A stretch of DNA of 64,000 bases from JAAYCI01 sp964371725. Its GTDB lineage: Bacteria > Bacillota > Clostridia > Oscillospirales > Ruminococcaceae. Shown here piece after piece: positions 42,815 through 52,543 of this stretch; within the stretch, counting starts at the first letter, position 1; the number at the start of each line of letters is the position of its first letter. The stretch covers positions 1 through 64,000 of the forward strand of contig CAYJNQ010000003.1 in assembly GCA_964371725.1 (NCBI GenBank), written 5' to 3'. The notes under the pieces are model-generated. The model saw nothing but the letters and a program-made list of their open reading frames with translations, did no database searches and had not been told where the DNA came from. The translations under genes and the position numbers were made by a program.

Positions 42815-42838
42815 GAATAGCACCTCCCAGAAAAGTCA

Positions 42839-44926
42839 TCAGGCGCTTTGGCTGTCTTTGGCCAAAACAATTTGGCCAAGTGCCTGAATTTGCACATCGG
42901 TGTCGATTTCATTGAAGCTTAAAACCACAACGCGCGGATAGAATTGATCCATCAATTTTTTGAAATAAATGCGCACGATGGGGCTGGTTAGAATGATGAC
43001 GGTTTGCACAACATCGCGCACGCGCTCAAACTGTTCGTTGGAAGCGCTGACAATGCCTTGGATGACATTGGGTTCTAAGGCGAGATAACTGCCGCCGTCC
43101 ATTTTTTTCACAGCACCCATAATCATGTTTTCAATTTCGGTGTCCAAGGTGATTACCTTAAGCTGGCCGGCTTCCGAGAAGCGATGTGAAATGGTGCGGC
43201 GCAAGGCTTGGCGCACATATTCTGTGAGCATATCGGTATCTTTCACACCGGAGGCATAGTCCGATAAGGTTTCCAAAATGGTTTCCATGTCTCGAATGGG
43301 AACGCCTTCCCTCAAAAGGTTCGAGAGCACTTTCTGCAAATCGCCCAAAGGAAGCAAGTTGGGCACAATGTCTTCCACAATGCCGGGGTTGTATTTTTTC
43401 AGGTTTTCCAAGATGTTGCCAACCTCTTGCCTCGTTAGCAGTTCATGGGCATGCTGGCGAATGGTTTCGGCCAAATGGGTGATGATAACACTCGTTGGGT
43501 CTACCAGTGTGTACCCGGCAAGCTCCGCCTTGGATTTTCTGTCTTCGCTAATCCACTTAGCCGGAATGCCAAAGGCCGGTTCCACGGCGTCGATGCCTTC
43601 TATCGTGGCAGAGGCATCGCTGGGGGATAAAGCCAAATAATGGTCGACCAGAACATCGCCAATGGCCACTTGCTCGCCTTTAAAACGAATGACATATTGG
43701 TTGGGGTTTAAGCGCCCGGAGTCTTTGAGGCGAACCGAGGGCACCACCATGCCCATTTCCAAAGCAAATTGCTTTCGGAACATCACAACCCGATCCACAA
43801 AGCTACCACCGCTGGCTTCATCTACAAGTGGCAACAGAGAGTAGCCAAATTCCATTTCAATTTGCTCCACGGAAAGCAGGTTGTACACATTGTCGATGTT
43901 GCGGTAATAGCTTGCCTCACTTGTCACCTCGCCTGAAGGCAAGCCGGCCTCTTCGGCACCGTCGGCCAAAACGGGGGCATGCTGTTTCATTCTGCGAAGC
44001 AAAAGCACGCCAAACGCAATGAGCATGGTGCTGACCATGAGCACCTGCAAAGGCGGAAACCCGACAAAAATCAAGAGAAATAGAATGCCACCTGTCACCA
44101 TCAGGGCAATGGGTTGCGCCATAAATTGCTGGGCGATGGTTTGGTTTAGGCTGTTGTCGTTGCCGCTGCGCGTCACCACCATGCCCGTGGCCACCGAGAT
44201 GAGCAAAGAGGGGATTTGGCTCATAAGGCCGTTGCCGATGGTGGCCGTGGCGAAAATGTCTAAGATGGCGTTGATGTCGCCAAGGCCACCTATCAAACCC
44301 ATGACGATACCGCCGATGAAATTGATGAACACAATGATGATGGAGATGATGGAATCGCCTTTTACAAACTTGGTGGCACCATCCATGGAGCCGAAAAAGT
44401 CCGCTTCACTTTGCACATTGGTGCGGCGGCGACGTGCCTCGGTTTCATCGATGATACCGGAGTTCAAATCCGCGTCGATGGCCATTTGTTTGCCGGGCAT
44501 GGCGTCCAAGGTAAAGCGGGCACTCACCTCGGCCACACGTTCAGAACCTTTGGTGATAACCATGAACTGTGCAAGCACCAAAATGAGGAAAATGACAATA
44601 CCGATAATGAAATTGCCTTGAATGATGAATTCGCCAAAGGCGCGAATGACACTGCCCGCATCGCCGTTGAAAAACAAAATGCGCCGCGTGGCGGCCACGT
44701 TGAGAGACAAACGGAACACGGTGGTGATAAGCAAAACCGATGGGAAAATGGAGAACTCCAAAGGCTCTTTGATATACATAGTGATGAGCAAAATTACAAA
44801 ACTGAGCGCGATGTTTAAAATGAAAAACAAATCCAAAAGAACGGGCGGCAAAGGCACAATCAACAACAAAATAACGGCGATAACCACAATCGCAACGGTA
44901 TTTTGAAGTGGATTGAATTTCTTCAC
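42839..44926 (-). CDS. flhA: flagellar biosynthesis protein FlhA
   Basis: FlhA (695 aa) is the export-gate subunit that couples proton flow and substrate docking. The membrane part (residues 1-330, about eight helices) has the FHIPEP-like region around ARFTLDAMPGKQMAIDADLN; the C-terminal cytoplasmic part includes YRNIDNVYNLLSVEQIEMEF and DPTSVIITHLAETIRQHAHE. Length and arrangement are standard. Upstream is flhB (86 bases), downstream sigD. Confidence 0.97.
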   Translation of the reverse strand: MKKFNPLQNTVAIVVIAVILLLIVPLPPVLLDLFFILNIALSFVILLITMYIKEPLEFSIFPSVLLITTVFRLSLNVAATRRILFFNGDAGSVIRAFGEFIIQGNFIIGIVIFLILVLAQFMVITKGSERVAEVSARFTLDAMPGKQMAIDADLNSGIIDETEARRRRTNVQSEADFFGSMDGATKFVKGDSIISIIIVFINFIGGIVMGLIGGLGDINAILDIFATATIGNGLMSQIPSLLISVATGMVVTRSGNDNSLNQTIAQQFMAQPIALMVTGGILFLLIFVGFPPLQVLMVSTMLIAFGVLLLRRMKQHAPVLADGAEEAGLPSGEVTSEASYYRNIDNVYNLLSVEQIEMEFGYSLLPLVDEASGGSFVDRVVMFRKQFALEMGMVVPSVRLKDSGRLNPNQYVIRFKGEQVAIGDVLVDHYLALSPSDASATIEGIDAVEPAFGIPAKWISEDRKSKAELAGYTLVDPTSVIITHLAETIRQHAHELLTRQEVGNILENLKKYNPGIVEDIVPNLLPLGDLQKVLSNLLREGVPIRDMETILETLSDYASGVKDTDMLTEYVRQALRRTISHRFSEAGQLKVITLDTEIENMIMGAVKKMDGGSYLALEPNVIQGIVSASNEQFERVRDVVQTVIILTSPIVRIYFKKLMDQFYPRVVVLSFNEIDTDVQIQALGQIVLAKDSQSA

Positions 44927-45012
44927 GCGTGTAGGCTCCTTATAAGAAATGGGTTTATTTTAAAACGAAAACAAGGCGAACGGTTCCCGGTGAGCATCTT
45001 CGGTGCTCGCCC

Positions 45013-46134
45013 TTAGCTTGGCGGCTGTGTTTGTGTCGGCTCTTTTTTGGCGGCGTTTTGGGCCAAGCGCCGGCTTAAATTGCGGTTGCGCACGCTGTAT
45101 ACAAACGCGAGCACCTCGGCCACAGCCTCGTAAAAATCGGGCGGTATTTCGGCGTCTATAGGTGCGTTTTCGTACATTTTGCGGGCCAACGCCCTGTTTT
45201 CCACAAGCATGATATCATGCTCTTCGGCCACGCGGATGATGCGTAAAGCCATCAAATCGACGCCCTTTGCCAGCACCTTCGGTGCGTTGTCTTCGCCCAA
45301 CTTATATTGAACGGCCACGGCATAGTGGGTGGGATTGCGAATGATTACATCGGCATTCGGCACCGCTTGCATCATGCGTGCCTGGCTCATCTCGCGTTGT
45401 TTTTGTTTAATTTTCCCCTTAATTTGCGGGTCACCTTCGGTTTGCTTATACTCCTCTTTCAGTTCCTGCTTGCTCATACGCATGTCTTTTTCATACTGCC
45501 AACGCTGGTATAAGAAATCGGCTGCGGCCAAGAAGGCAAAAATAACGGCCACATTTACAACAATGTCCCAAACGAAGCCGGCGGCAAAGTATAAAACATT
45601 GAGAAACTCCATGTCGTAAAGCCGCGGCAAAAGCTCGACGCGCTCCAGATACTGGGAATAGATGACATAACCGAGAATGGCTATTTTCAACAGGGATTTG
45701 ACGAGTTCCACCAAGCCGCGCAGGCTGAAAATTTTGCGAAACCCCTGTGCGGGCGACAGGCGACTGAACTTGGGTTGCAACGCCTCGCCGCTGAAATTCA
45801 GCCGTGTTTGAAAAGCGGTTAGAACAATGGCAGCAAGCCCGGCTATTAAAAGCGCGGGCAAAGCGGCAATGGCGAAAATGATGGCGGCCGATATAAAGAA
45901 CTCCTGCACTTCAAGCCGGCTCAGGGATTCGCGCACACCGGCTTCAAACCAAAAGCGTTCTATGCCGCCGGTCAAGGTTTGTAAAATGATAATCCCCAAA
46001 GACTGGAGTAGGATAAAAACGGCAAGCAAACCGCCAAGCGAGATGATTTCCTGGCTTTTGAACACATTGCCTTTTTTTCGTTCGTCTCTTCGTCTTTTGG
46101 CTGTCGCCTGTTCGGTTTTTTCTTGGCCCGGCAA
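45013..46134 (-). CDS. flhB: flagellar biosynthesis protein FlhB
   Basis: FlhB (373 aa) switches export specificity from hook to filament. Four membrane segments follow the basic start (EKTEQATAKRRRDERKKGNV). The autocleavage site NPTH is present in VIIRNPTHYAVAVQYKLG, followed by the cytoplasmic C-terminal domain. It ends with a polar tail (EPTQTQPPS). A GC-rich hairpin sits at its end (44989-45011). Confidence 0.97.
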   Translation of the reverse strand: MPGQEKTEQATAKRRRDERKKGNVFKSQEIISLGGLLAVFILLQSLGIIILQTLTGGIERFWFEAGVRESLSRLEVQEFFISAAIIFAIAALPALLIAGLAAIVLTAFQTRLNFSGEALQPKFSRLSPAQGFRKIFSLRGLVELVKSLLKIAILGYVIYSQYLERVELLPRLYDMEFLNVLYFAAGFVWDIVVNVAVIFAFLAAADFLYQRWQYEKDMRMSKQELKEEYKQTEGDPQIKGKIKQKQREMSQARMMQAVPNADVIIRNPTHYAVAVQYKLGEDNAPKVLAKGVDLMALRIIRVAEEHDIMLVENRALARKMYENAPIDAEIPPDFYEAVAEVLAFVYSVRNRNLSRRLAQNAAKKEPTQTQPPS

Positions 46135-46190
46135 AGCGTTCCCCCCTTACGGGCCACCAAGAAAGGACAGCCCGGGCAATGAAATCGAAA

Positions 46191-46982
46191 CTAAACAGCT
46201 TGTGCAGCCCCACGCATCACCTGTGTACTTTCAAAAAGAGAATCGAACAAAACCGTGAGATAATCATCGATAAATTGTCCGATAAAGGGGGCAAATAAAA
46301 ACAACAGCAAAATACCCAAAAGGATGCGAAGCTGAAAATTGATAACAAAGATGGTGATTTGTGGAATGAACTTCATCAAGATGCCCATGGACACCTGCAA
46401 AACAAACTCGGCCACCATCAGCGGTGTTACCAAACGAATGGCAAGCATGAACACCGAAACAAACAATTCCGTTATAAAGCCCGAAATGCTGAGGGAAAGT
46501 GTGGAGGCACCCAAAGGGATGAAGGCGAAAGAATCGGCATACATCCGAATAAGGGCCAGGTGGCTGCCCGTGGCAAACAGATAGGTGATGAAAAAAATGG
46601 TGACAATTTGCCCGGAAAAGGCCACTTGAATTTGGCTTGCAGAATCGAAGGTTTTGGCCATGGCAAGGCCGATGTCGCTGTCCATAATTTCGCCGGCATA
46701 ATAGAGCAGATAATAAAAAATAAGGAACACATAGCCGTATACGGCGCCAACAAAGAGCTCTCGAAAAATAGCAAAGGTGAGCTCAATTCCGCTGAAATCC
46801 GCAATGGTTTCAAGGGGCTGCAAAGGTGCAATAAGCAAGGTTAAACATAAAATAAGGCCCATGCGTGCCATTTGCGGCAAGTTGTTTCGGCTGAAAACCG
46901 GGTTTAGTAAAATCATGCCGGCTAAGCGGGTGAACACAAGCAAGTATACGAGAAGCCCCTCAAAGCCAATTTCAATTTGCAT
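46191..46982 (-). CDS. fliR: flagellar biosynthesis protein FliR
   Basis: FliR (263 aa) is a subunit of the FliPQR export gate. The six hydrophobic segments and the typical GLLVYLLVFTRLAGMILLNP N-terminus plus LLFLFAPFIGQFIDDYL near the C-terminus are seen. It lies between fliQ and flhB in the standard order. Confidence 0.95.
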   Translation of the reverse strand: MQIEIGFEGLLVYLLVFTRLAGMILLNPVFSRNNLPQMARMGLILCLTLLIAPLQPLETIADFSGIELTFAIFRELFVGAVYGYVFLIFYYLLYYAGEIMDSDIGLAMAKTFDSASQIQVAFSGQIVTIFFITYLFATGSHLALIRMYADSFAFIPLGASTLSLSISGFITELFVSVFMLAIRLVTPLMVAEFVLQVSMGILMKFIPQITIFVINFQLRILLGILLLFLFAPFIGQFIDDYLTVLFDSLFESTQVMRGAAQAV

Positions 46983-47006
46983 GTGTTTGCTCCTGCTGGT
47001 CGAAAA

Positions 47007-47273
47007 TCAGAATGTTGTCATCATTTCAAAAATGTTGAAAGTGAAAGAGGTCATTACATTGTAAATAAAGGAGCCCATCAAGAGCAAAGTCAAGGCGATA
47101 ACGAGCAATTTCGGAACAAAGGTGAGGGTTTGCTCATGGATTTGTGTGGCGGCCTGAAAAATGGCAATGATAAGCCCCACAACAATGCTCACAATGAGAA
47201 CGGGGCCTGCCACCTGCAGGCAAACGGTGAGCATTTGCCGCATGATATCCATAACTTCGCCGGTGCTTAGCAT
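47007..47273 (-). CDS. fliQ: flagellar biosynthesis protein FliQ
   Basis: FliQ (88 aa) is a small two-helix export-gate protein. The sequence MDIMRQMLTVCLQVAGPVL, VGLIIAIFQAATQIHEQTL and FVPKLLVIALTLLLMGSF is typical. It starts between fliP (16 bases upstream) and fliR (24 bases downstream). Confidence 0.97.
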   Translation of the reverse strand: MLSTGEVMDIMRQMLTVCLQVAGPVLIVSIVVGLIIAIFQAATQIHEQTLTFVPKLLVIALTLLLMGSFIYNVMTSFTFNIFEMMTTF

Positions 47274-47289
47274 ACAGCGTTCTCCTTTT

Positions 47290-48102
47290 TCACATTCCGA
47301 ACGAATTGACCAAGGTACCCATCATAAGGTTCCAGCCGTCTACCATGACAAACAAAAGCAACTTAAACGGCAGGGAAATCATGGCCGGTGGCAACATAAT
47401 CATGCCCATGCTCATCAAAATACTGCTTACCACAAGGTCGATGATTAAAAACGGTAGAAAAAGCAAAAACCCCATCATAAAGGCGCGCGAAAGCTCGCTT
47501 GTGATGAATGCCGGCGTGATAACCGTAAGCGGTAACTCGATAAGCTCTACCGGGTTTGCCGGGTCGGCCACTTGAGGGGGCTCGATGTTGGCAAAGTCTA
47601 AAAACATCTCCAGGGAGGCGTCGGTGGTTTGCGTAAGCATAAACTGTTTGAGAGGAACCGCGGCTTCCTCCAGCGCCTCGGTGCTTGTAAGCTCCCCTTC
47701 CAAATAGGGCTGGTAGGCCGTTTCGTTCATGGCCTCCAGGGTGGGGGTCATGATAAATAGGCTTAAAAATATTGCAAGCCCAATCAAAACCATATTCGGA
47801 GGAGATTGTGCGGTGCCCATGGCATTTCGTAAAAAGCTAAGCACAATCACAATGCGTGTGAAGCTTGTCATCATCAAAATGATGGAAGGCAACAGGGCCA
47901 AAAAAGAGAATATGACAATGACTTCCAAGGCGCCGATGTTCCCGGTGGTGTCCTCGGTGTTTACGTCAATGCTGATATCGGCCGCTTGCACACGCAAGGA
48001 AAAAAAGAGCAAAAACAAAAGCAAGAAAAAGCCAACGCTCAAAGCAATTTTTAAAATTGGCCCAGCATGACCCTTTCGTGTTTCAGAGAAAGCGCGCATC
48101 AT
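47290..48102 (-). CDS. fliP: flagellar biosynthesis protein FliP
   Basis: FliP (270 aa) is the main export-gate subunit. A signal-like N-terminus (about residues 1-40, ending VQA-A) precedes the mature part, which holds FTRIVIVLSFLRNAMGTAQS, PPNMVLIGLAIFLSLFIM and FLIIDLVVSSILMSMGMIML. The ATG at 48102 overlaps the fliO stop by four bases; a longer open frame upstream overlaps fliO and has no support. Confidence 0.96.
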   Translation of the reverse strand: MMRAFSETRKGHAGPILKIALSVGFFLLLFLLFFSLRVQAADISIDVNTEDTTGNIGALEVIVIFSFLALLPSIILMMTSFTRIVIVLSFLRNAMGTAQSPPNMVLIGLAIFLSLFIMTPTLEAMNETAYQPYLEGELTSTEALEEAAVPLKQFMLTQTTDASLEMFLDFANIEPPQVADPANPVELIELPLTVITPAFITSELSRAFMMGFLLFLPFLIIDLVVSSILMSMGMIMLPPAMISLPFKLLLFVMVDGWNLMMGTLVNSFGM

Positions 48103-48491
48103 GGTGTTCCTCCCGGCCCTTTTGGGTCGCCCGGTTTCTTCAGTTTTTTGGTGGCTTCCTTGAAAGCCTCTTGAAACGAGAGAAGGTTCTCGGGTGGAGG
48201 GGGTGGTTGAATGGCTTCTTCGGGGTCGTCCCATTCGTGAACCGTTTGGATGCAGTGCTCACTGAGGGCAAGCAGATAGACCTTGCCTTGCACACGCACC
48301 AAAACCAAACTGCTGTTTTTGGAAAGCGGCGTGCGGTCCAGCACTTGTAAAAGCCGCCCGGCACGCCCCAAGCCGCCAATTTTTCCCATGCGTGCATTGA
48401 GCCAGTGCAAAACAAACCAAGCCAACACAAGCACAAAAACCAAGGCAACCAAGGCGCCGAAAATTCTAAGAATTGTTTCCCCTAAACCCAA
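48099..48491 (-). CDS. fliO: FliO-like flagellar biosynthesis protein
   Basis: A 130-aa protein with one N-terminal membrane helix (about 8-32) and a cytoplasmic domain with GKIGGLGRAGRLLQVLDRTP and KVYLLALSEHCIQTV, the FliO/FliZ pattern. A Pro- and Lys-rich tail ends it. The start is TTG with AGGAGG upstream. FliO helps FliP assembly. Position directly before fliP supports this. Confidence 0.9.
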   Translation of the reverse strand: MGLGETILRIFGALVALVFVLVLAWFVLHWLNARMGKIGGLGRAGRLLQVLDRTPLSKNSSLVLVRVQGKVYLLALSEHCIQTVHEWDDPEEAIQPPPPPENLLSFQEAFKEATKKLKKPGDPKGPGGTP

Positions 48492-48564
48492 CAGTCAATG
48501 CCTCCTGTGTGTACAAGTTGATTGATACCCCGGCAAAAAACACTGTCTGTGGGCATCCGGGTTC

Positions 48565-48930
48565 TTATCCCAACACTTTTTCTACAGTTTGTAGAATGCG
48601 GTCTGGTTTAAAGGGTTTCACAATGAAGTCTAGGGCGCCAAAGCGAATGGCGTCCACCACCATAGATTCTTGACCCATGGCAGAACACATTACGATTTTG
48701 GCGCTGGGGTCGGCCTCTTTGATGGCCTGCAAAGCCTGTAGACCGTCCATGTTGGGCATGGTGATGTCCATGATGACCAAGTCCGGCTTTTCGGCAAGGT
48801 AGGTGTCCAGCGCAATTTGGCCGTCGCCGGCTTCAATTAAATTGGTAAAACCTTGGCCTGTTAATGTGTTCTTAATCATCATACGCATAAAAGCAGCATC
48901 GTCCACAATTAAAATCTTTTTGTCTTCCAT
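48565..48930 (-). CDS. cheY: chemotaxis response regulator CheY
   Basis: CheY (121 aa) carries a single receiver domain. The acidic pair DD (residues 10-11), the phosphorylation Asp in VIMDITMPNMDG, the conserved Ser/Thr position in MCSAM and the Lys in VKPFKPDRI are present. It binds the motor switch proteins FliM and FliY when phosphorylated. It lies between fliY and fliO, as in other Bacillota. Confidence 0.95.
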   Translation of the reverse strand: MEDKKILIVDDAAFMRMMIKNTLTGQGFTNLIEAGDGQIALDTYLAEKPDLVIMDITMPNMDGLQALQAIKEADPSAKIVMCSAMGQESMVVDAIRFGALDFIVKPFKPDRILQTVEKVLG

Positions 48931-49005
48931 AATTCACAAATTCCCTTCTATATTCAAGTTTTGATTTTGGTTTCCAAAAGAAAACGAAACAACAATAAGA
49001 GATAA

Positions 49006-49023
49006 AATGGCCGAAAGACCATT
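49006..49023 (-). promoter_or_regulatory. hairpin at the fliY-cheY junction
   Basis: On the minus strand AATGGTC-TTTC-GGCCATT: a 7-bp stem (one G-U) that overlaps the fliY stop codon. A short U-rich stretch follows (TTATCTCTTATT). It may be a weak terminator or a stability element between fliY and cheY. Confidence 0.35.
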
Positions 49024-50272
49024 ACTTACCAGAGCTACTGAGTGAGTTCAAAAGCTCTTTTGTGCCCACAATTTCTGTGATGCGGATGCCGAAGTTGTCG
49101 TCGATTACCACCACGTCACCATGGGCAATGAGTTGCCCGTTCACGACCACATCTACGGGCGCGCCGGCCTGTTTGTCCAGCTCTACCACGGTGCCGGAGG
49201 TGAAATTCATAATGTCTTTAATTTTGCGTTTGGTGTTGCCGATTTCAATGGAGACATTGAGCGGCACATTCATAATCAAATCTAAATTGTTGCCCATCAC
49301 CGGAATGTTGTCGGCATAAGAGCCCTGGGGAAATTCGGGGAACTCCACATTTCGCACATCGGCTTGTGGGGGCACTTGATAAGCCGAGGGTGGATAGGCA
49401 TAGGCCGGCGGTGGCGGATAGGCCGCGGGATAGGCCGCCGCTGCAGGCGGTGGTGCTGCCCCCGGGGGTGGTGCCGCCATAGGGGGCGGTGCTGCCGCTG
49501 CCGCAGGTGGTGGTGCTGCTGCAGGTGGTGGTGCTGCCGCCGCGGGGGGTGCTGCTGCGGGCGGTGCTGCCGCTGCCGCGGGTGGTGCCTCCGCGGCAGG
49601 ATCGGAAGAGGTCTCCGGGTTGCCGTCCCAATCCGGGTGTTGCACAGAACCTTCCGGGTTGATGAAGGGGGAGATGATGTCTCGCACCAAATCCACGGTC
49701 ATCACGCTTACAAACTCGGATTCCAGCATGTCCTTGATAACCAGCTTGAACGTGATGGCAGCCACATCTTCGTCGGGCGGCAAGTCGATGGCGTCATTCA
49801 AAGAAACTTCCGTCATAACTTGTGCTTGCGGCGTTGAGATGTCGATGGTTCTGCTTAGGAAATCGGCCAGTGCTGTGGAAGAGGAACCCATCATCTGGTT
49901 CATCACTTCGCAAGCGGCCGAAATAGACAATTCATCAAATTCAAAGTCATCACTGGGAGGGTCGGAAATACCCATCATGGCATTCAAAATGAGTTGCATA
50001 TCGTTTTGACGGAACACCATAATATTGGAGCCGTCGAGACCCTTTGTGTATACAATTTTAACAAGCAAAGCAGGCTCGTATTGCTTGTAGGCGATGTCGC
50101 GCATTTTTTGAACCGTAACAGAGGGCGTGGTGATTTCCACCTGTCTGTCCAACATTTGGGAAATGGCGGTGGCGGCCGAGCCCATGCTGATGTTCAGAAC
50201 CTCGCCTATCGCATCAATTTCAACTGGTGAAAGGATCATGCCCTCCCCACCATCGGTTGGATTTGTCCCCAT
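49022..50272 (-). CDS. fliY: flagellar motor switch phosphatase FliY
   Basis: FliY (416 aa) combines a CheC-like CheY-P phosphatase with a FliN-like C-ring domain. The first signature is DAIGEVLNISMGSAATAISQ, the second SAACEVMNQMMGSSSTAL. A Pro/Ala-rich linker of about 75 residues (226-302) follows, then the FliN/SpoA domain (about 325-410, with NVPLNVSIEIGNTKRK and VVVNGQLIAHGDVVVIDDN). The ATG has AGGAGG 5 bases upstream. It is next to fliM, its partner. Confidence 0.96.
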   Translation of the reverse strand: MGTNPTDGGEGMILSPVEIDAIGEVLNISMGSAATAISQMLDRQVEITTPSVTVQKMRDIAYKQYEPALLVKIVYTKGLDGSNIMVFRQNDMQLILNAMMGISDPPSDDFEFDELSISAACEVMNQMMGSSSTALADFLSRTIDISTPQAQVMTEVSLNDAIDLPPDEDVAAITFKLVIKDMLESEFVSVMTVDLVRDIISPFINPEGSVQHPDWDGNPETSSDPAAEAPPAAAAAPPAAAPPAAAAPPPAAAPPPAAAAAPPPMAAPPPGAAPPPAAAAYPAAYPPPPAYAYPPSAYQVPPQADVRNVEFPEFPQGSYADNIPVMGNNLDLIMNVPLNVSIEIGNTKRKIKDIMNFTSGTVVELDKQAGAPVDVVVNGQLIAHGDVVVIDDNFGIRITEIVGTKELLNSLSSSGK

Positions 50273-50325
50273 GGTATCCTCCTCAAACTGCTAAAGATTG
50301 CGGCATAACCGCAGAACGCTTATTT

Positions 50326-51489
50326 CTATTGAACGGGTATGGCAAGGTCTTCGGCCGAAAGATAATTGTCCGGCACTTCAATCTCATCGATCTCGCTTAT
50401 CTCACCTATCTCGCCGGGGCTGTCTTCCGAAGGAATCGATGGTTGCCAAATGGCGGCTTCCGCACCAAGCGCCACGCCCTCCTTGGATTCGCCCTCTTGC
50501 ATGGTCTCCAAAATCTTAATGGCCTTCCAGTTGCGGCTGTTGCCAAGCTGGGCTGTAAACCAGGGCCGTTTTTCGATTTTAACTTGAATGATTCCATCCA
50601 AAGGCCGTGCAAGCGGTATGATGTCATTCGGGCGCAAGCGCAAAGCCTCGTGCAGTTCAATGCTGGTTTCGTCAAAAATGGCGGTGAGAGCCAAATCGCT
50701 GTCCGACAAAGCCTCTTTGATAACGGCATGGCGCAACGCTTCCAAGCGCTCGTTTGTAACCTTGTGGGAAACTTTGGAATGTTTCGAGGTGAATTCGCCA
50801 AGGTAGTTTTCCAGCCCCAAAGCGGGAATGCAAACTGACAAAGTGCCCTCTGTGTCTCGCAGTTTTACATTCAAAACGCAGATGACCACAATGTCTTCAG
50901 GGGCATACACCTGAATGAGGCGTGGGTTTGTTTCAATGCTGGCAAGCTCTCCCTCAATATCCATGTGGTCTTTCCAAGACTCCACAACGAAATTGGTAAT
51001 TTTCATGTAGATGTCGTCCATGATGGCAAGCTCGATGTCGGTGAAATCACGGCTTAGAACCGAATCGGAACCACTGCCACCCAAAAGCCTATCTATCAAA
51101 AAATAAGAAAGATTGTTCGACATATCCAGCATCAAGGTGGATTCCGGCAAGTTGATGTTGTTGGGTTTCAAATCAATTAAGCCGATGAGTGCGGTGTCGG
51201 GCAACGCATTGTTGTATTCGTAATAGCGCTGTTCTTCCACCTGGATGACTTCCGCCTCGCAAAACACACGTAAAATACCCGAAAAATAGGAGGAGACCAT
51301 GCGCGCGATGTGCTCATGCAGGCTGTCGATGGTGCGAAGTTGTTCTTTTGTGAACTTTTTGGGCGAGTAAAAGTCGTAATCTTTTACCTTTGTTTCTTCT
51401 TTTTTCTCGATGGTGTCCAGCGAGTCGCTGCCATTGTTTAGATTGTTAAGCAAACTGTCAATTTGGCTTTGACTGAGAACCTCGGCCAT
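50326..51489 (-). CDS. fliM: flagellar motor switch protein FliM
   Basis: FliM (387 aa) is the C-ring protein that CheY-P binds. An N-terminal segment starts MAEVLSQSQIDSLLNN, the CheY-binding region; the middle domain has GLIDLKPNNINLPESTLMLD and LIDRLLGGSG; the C-terminal SpoA domain is near DIIPLARPLDGIIQV. An acidic tail of about 40 residues ends the protein. It is followed by fliY 53 bases later and preceded by motB. Confidence 0.95.
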   Translation of the reverse strand: MAEVLSQSQIDSLLNNLNNGSDSLDTIEKKEETKVKDYDFYSPKKFTKEQLRTIDSLHEHIARMVSSYFSGILRVFCEAEVIQVEEQRYYEYNNALPDTALIGLIDLKPNNINLPESTLMLDMSNNLSYFLIDRLLGGSGSDSVLSRDFTDIELAIMDDIYMKITNFVVESWKDHMDIEGELASIETNPRLIQVYAPEDIVVICVLNVKLRDTEGTLSVCIPALGLENYLGEFTSKHSKVSHKVTNERLEALRHAVIKEALSDSDLALTAIFDETSIELHEALRLRPNDIIPLARPLDGIIQVKIEKRPWFTAQLGNSRNWKAIKILETMQEGESKEGVALGAEAAIWQPSIPSEDSPGEIGEISEIDEIEVPDNYLSAEDLAIPVQ

Positions 51490-51564
51490 GAAGCACCACC
51501 CCCTTTTTATTGAATTCTAATTTGTATAGCTATCAACCGCACTTTACACACCAAGAGCAAACTT

Positions 51565-52506
51565 TTAGGCGATGGGTGTTACCCCATCCGGTGTGGCGGC
51601 ATCATCCACGGGCGCGGTGTCCAGCTGAGCGCCTTGTTGTGTGGGGTTTATGCCGTCCACTTGGGCGTCCGGAACATCGGTTGCGCCGCCCTCAAAGAAA
51701 TCCACCGGGTCACTTGGGAAGTACACACGCATCGAATCCATTAAGGTTTCTTCCATGCGCCCGGCATCGTTGCCCAAAACAATGATATCCACGCGTCTGT
51801 TTTTGGCGCGCCCTTCCTCCACGGCATTGTCGGCAATGGGGTAGTTGCGGCCATATCCCACGGGCTCTACTTTAAAACGGTCGAAGTCACCGGTTTCGGT
51901 GATATAGCTTGCCACAGTAGCCGCACGCTGGCCCGAGAGAATCCAGTCGTCCACCGTGCTTCCGTCGATATAGGCCGTGTGCCCGTTGTACTTGGTTTGT
52001 AAAATTTCACTGTCAACAGCGTTGAAAGCGGCTGCCAGGAAATCTAAAAATTCAGTGGTTTGTGGGCGCAAGGTGGAGGAATCTCCGTCGAACAGAAGGT
52101 TATCGGACAGGCGGATGAACGTGGTGCCGTTTTCGTTACGCTCCACACTCACATCGCCCTGCATATTGTTTTCTTCCACATACTGCTCAATGGCCTGTTC
52201 CAGCTGAGACAAATTTTGCGGCAGGGTTTGGTCGGCTTCCATGGTCATGCCCGTGGGCGGCACATCGGCCATATCAGAGCCGGCCTCAACGCTTTCGGAA
52301 GGGGTCACAAACGACAAGTTGGGATTGGAAGGCTGTGTGCTGAACTGCTGAGAAAGGGCCTCCACAAAGGCATTGTACTGAATTTCTTCAACGGTGGACA
52401 TGGCAAACAACAACACAAAGAAGCACAAAAGCAAGGTTACAAGGTCGCCATATGTGTCCATATAATTGTACTTTTTGCCCTGCTTCTTCTTTCTTGCCAC
52501 TGCCAC
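51565..52506 (-). CDS. motB: flagellar stator protein MotB
   Basis: MotB (313 aa) anchors the stator to peptidoglycan. One transmembrane helix follows a basic start; the ion-binding Asp is in TYGDLVTLLLCFFVLLFAMS (Asp21). The C-terminal OmpA-like domain has NLLFDGDSSTLRP, ISGQRAATV-like and GYGRNYPIADN segments. A 50-residue acidic/Thr tail ends it. GTG start, 37 bases after motA. Confidence 0.95.
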   Translation of the reverse strand: MAVARKKKQGKKYNYMDTYGDLVTLLLCFFVLLFAMSTVEEIQYNAFVEALSQQFSTQPSNPNLSFVTPSESVEAGSDMADVPPTGMTMEADQTLPQNLSQLEQAIEQYVEENNMQGDVSVERNENGTTFIRLSDNLLFDGDSSTLRPQTTEFLDFLAAAFNAVDSEILQTKYNGHTAYIDGSTVDDWILSGQRAATVASYITETGDFDRFKVEPVGYGRNYPIADNAVEEGRAKNRRVDIIVLGNDAGRMEETLMDSMRVYFPSDPVDFFEGGATDVPDAQVDGINPTQQGAQLDTAPVDDAATPDGVTPIA

Positions 52507-52543
52507 TCACCGTCCTTTCTACAAAGCGAATTATAAAACCTAC

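Noticed and set aside
49371..49600. GCC/GCT repeat tract read as a tandem-repeat mobile or CRISPR-like element
   Set aside because: It is the coding sequence of the Pro/Ala linker in fliY, without spacers or regular unit length.
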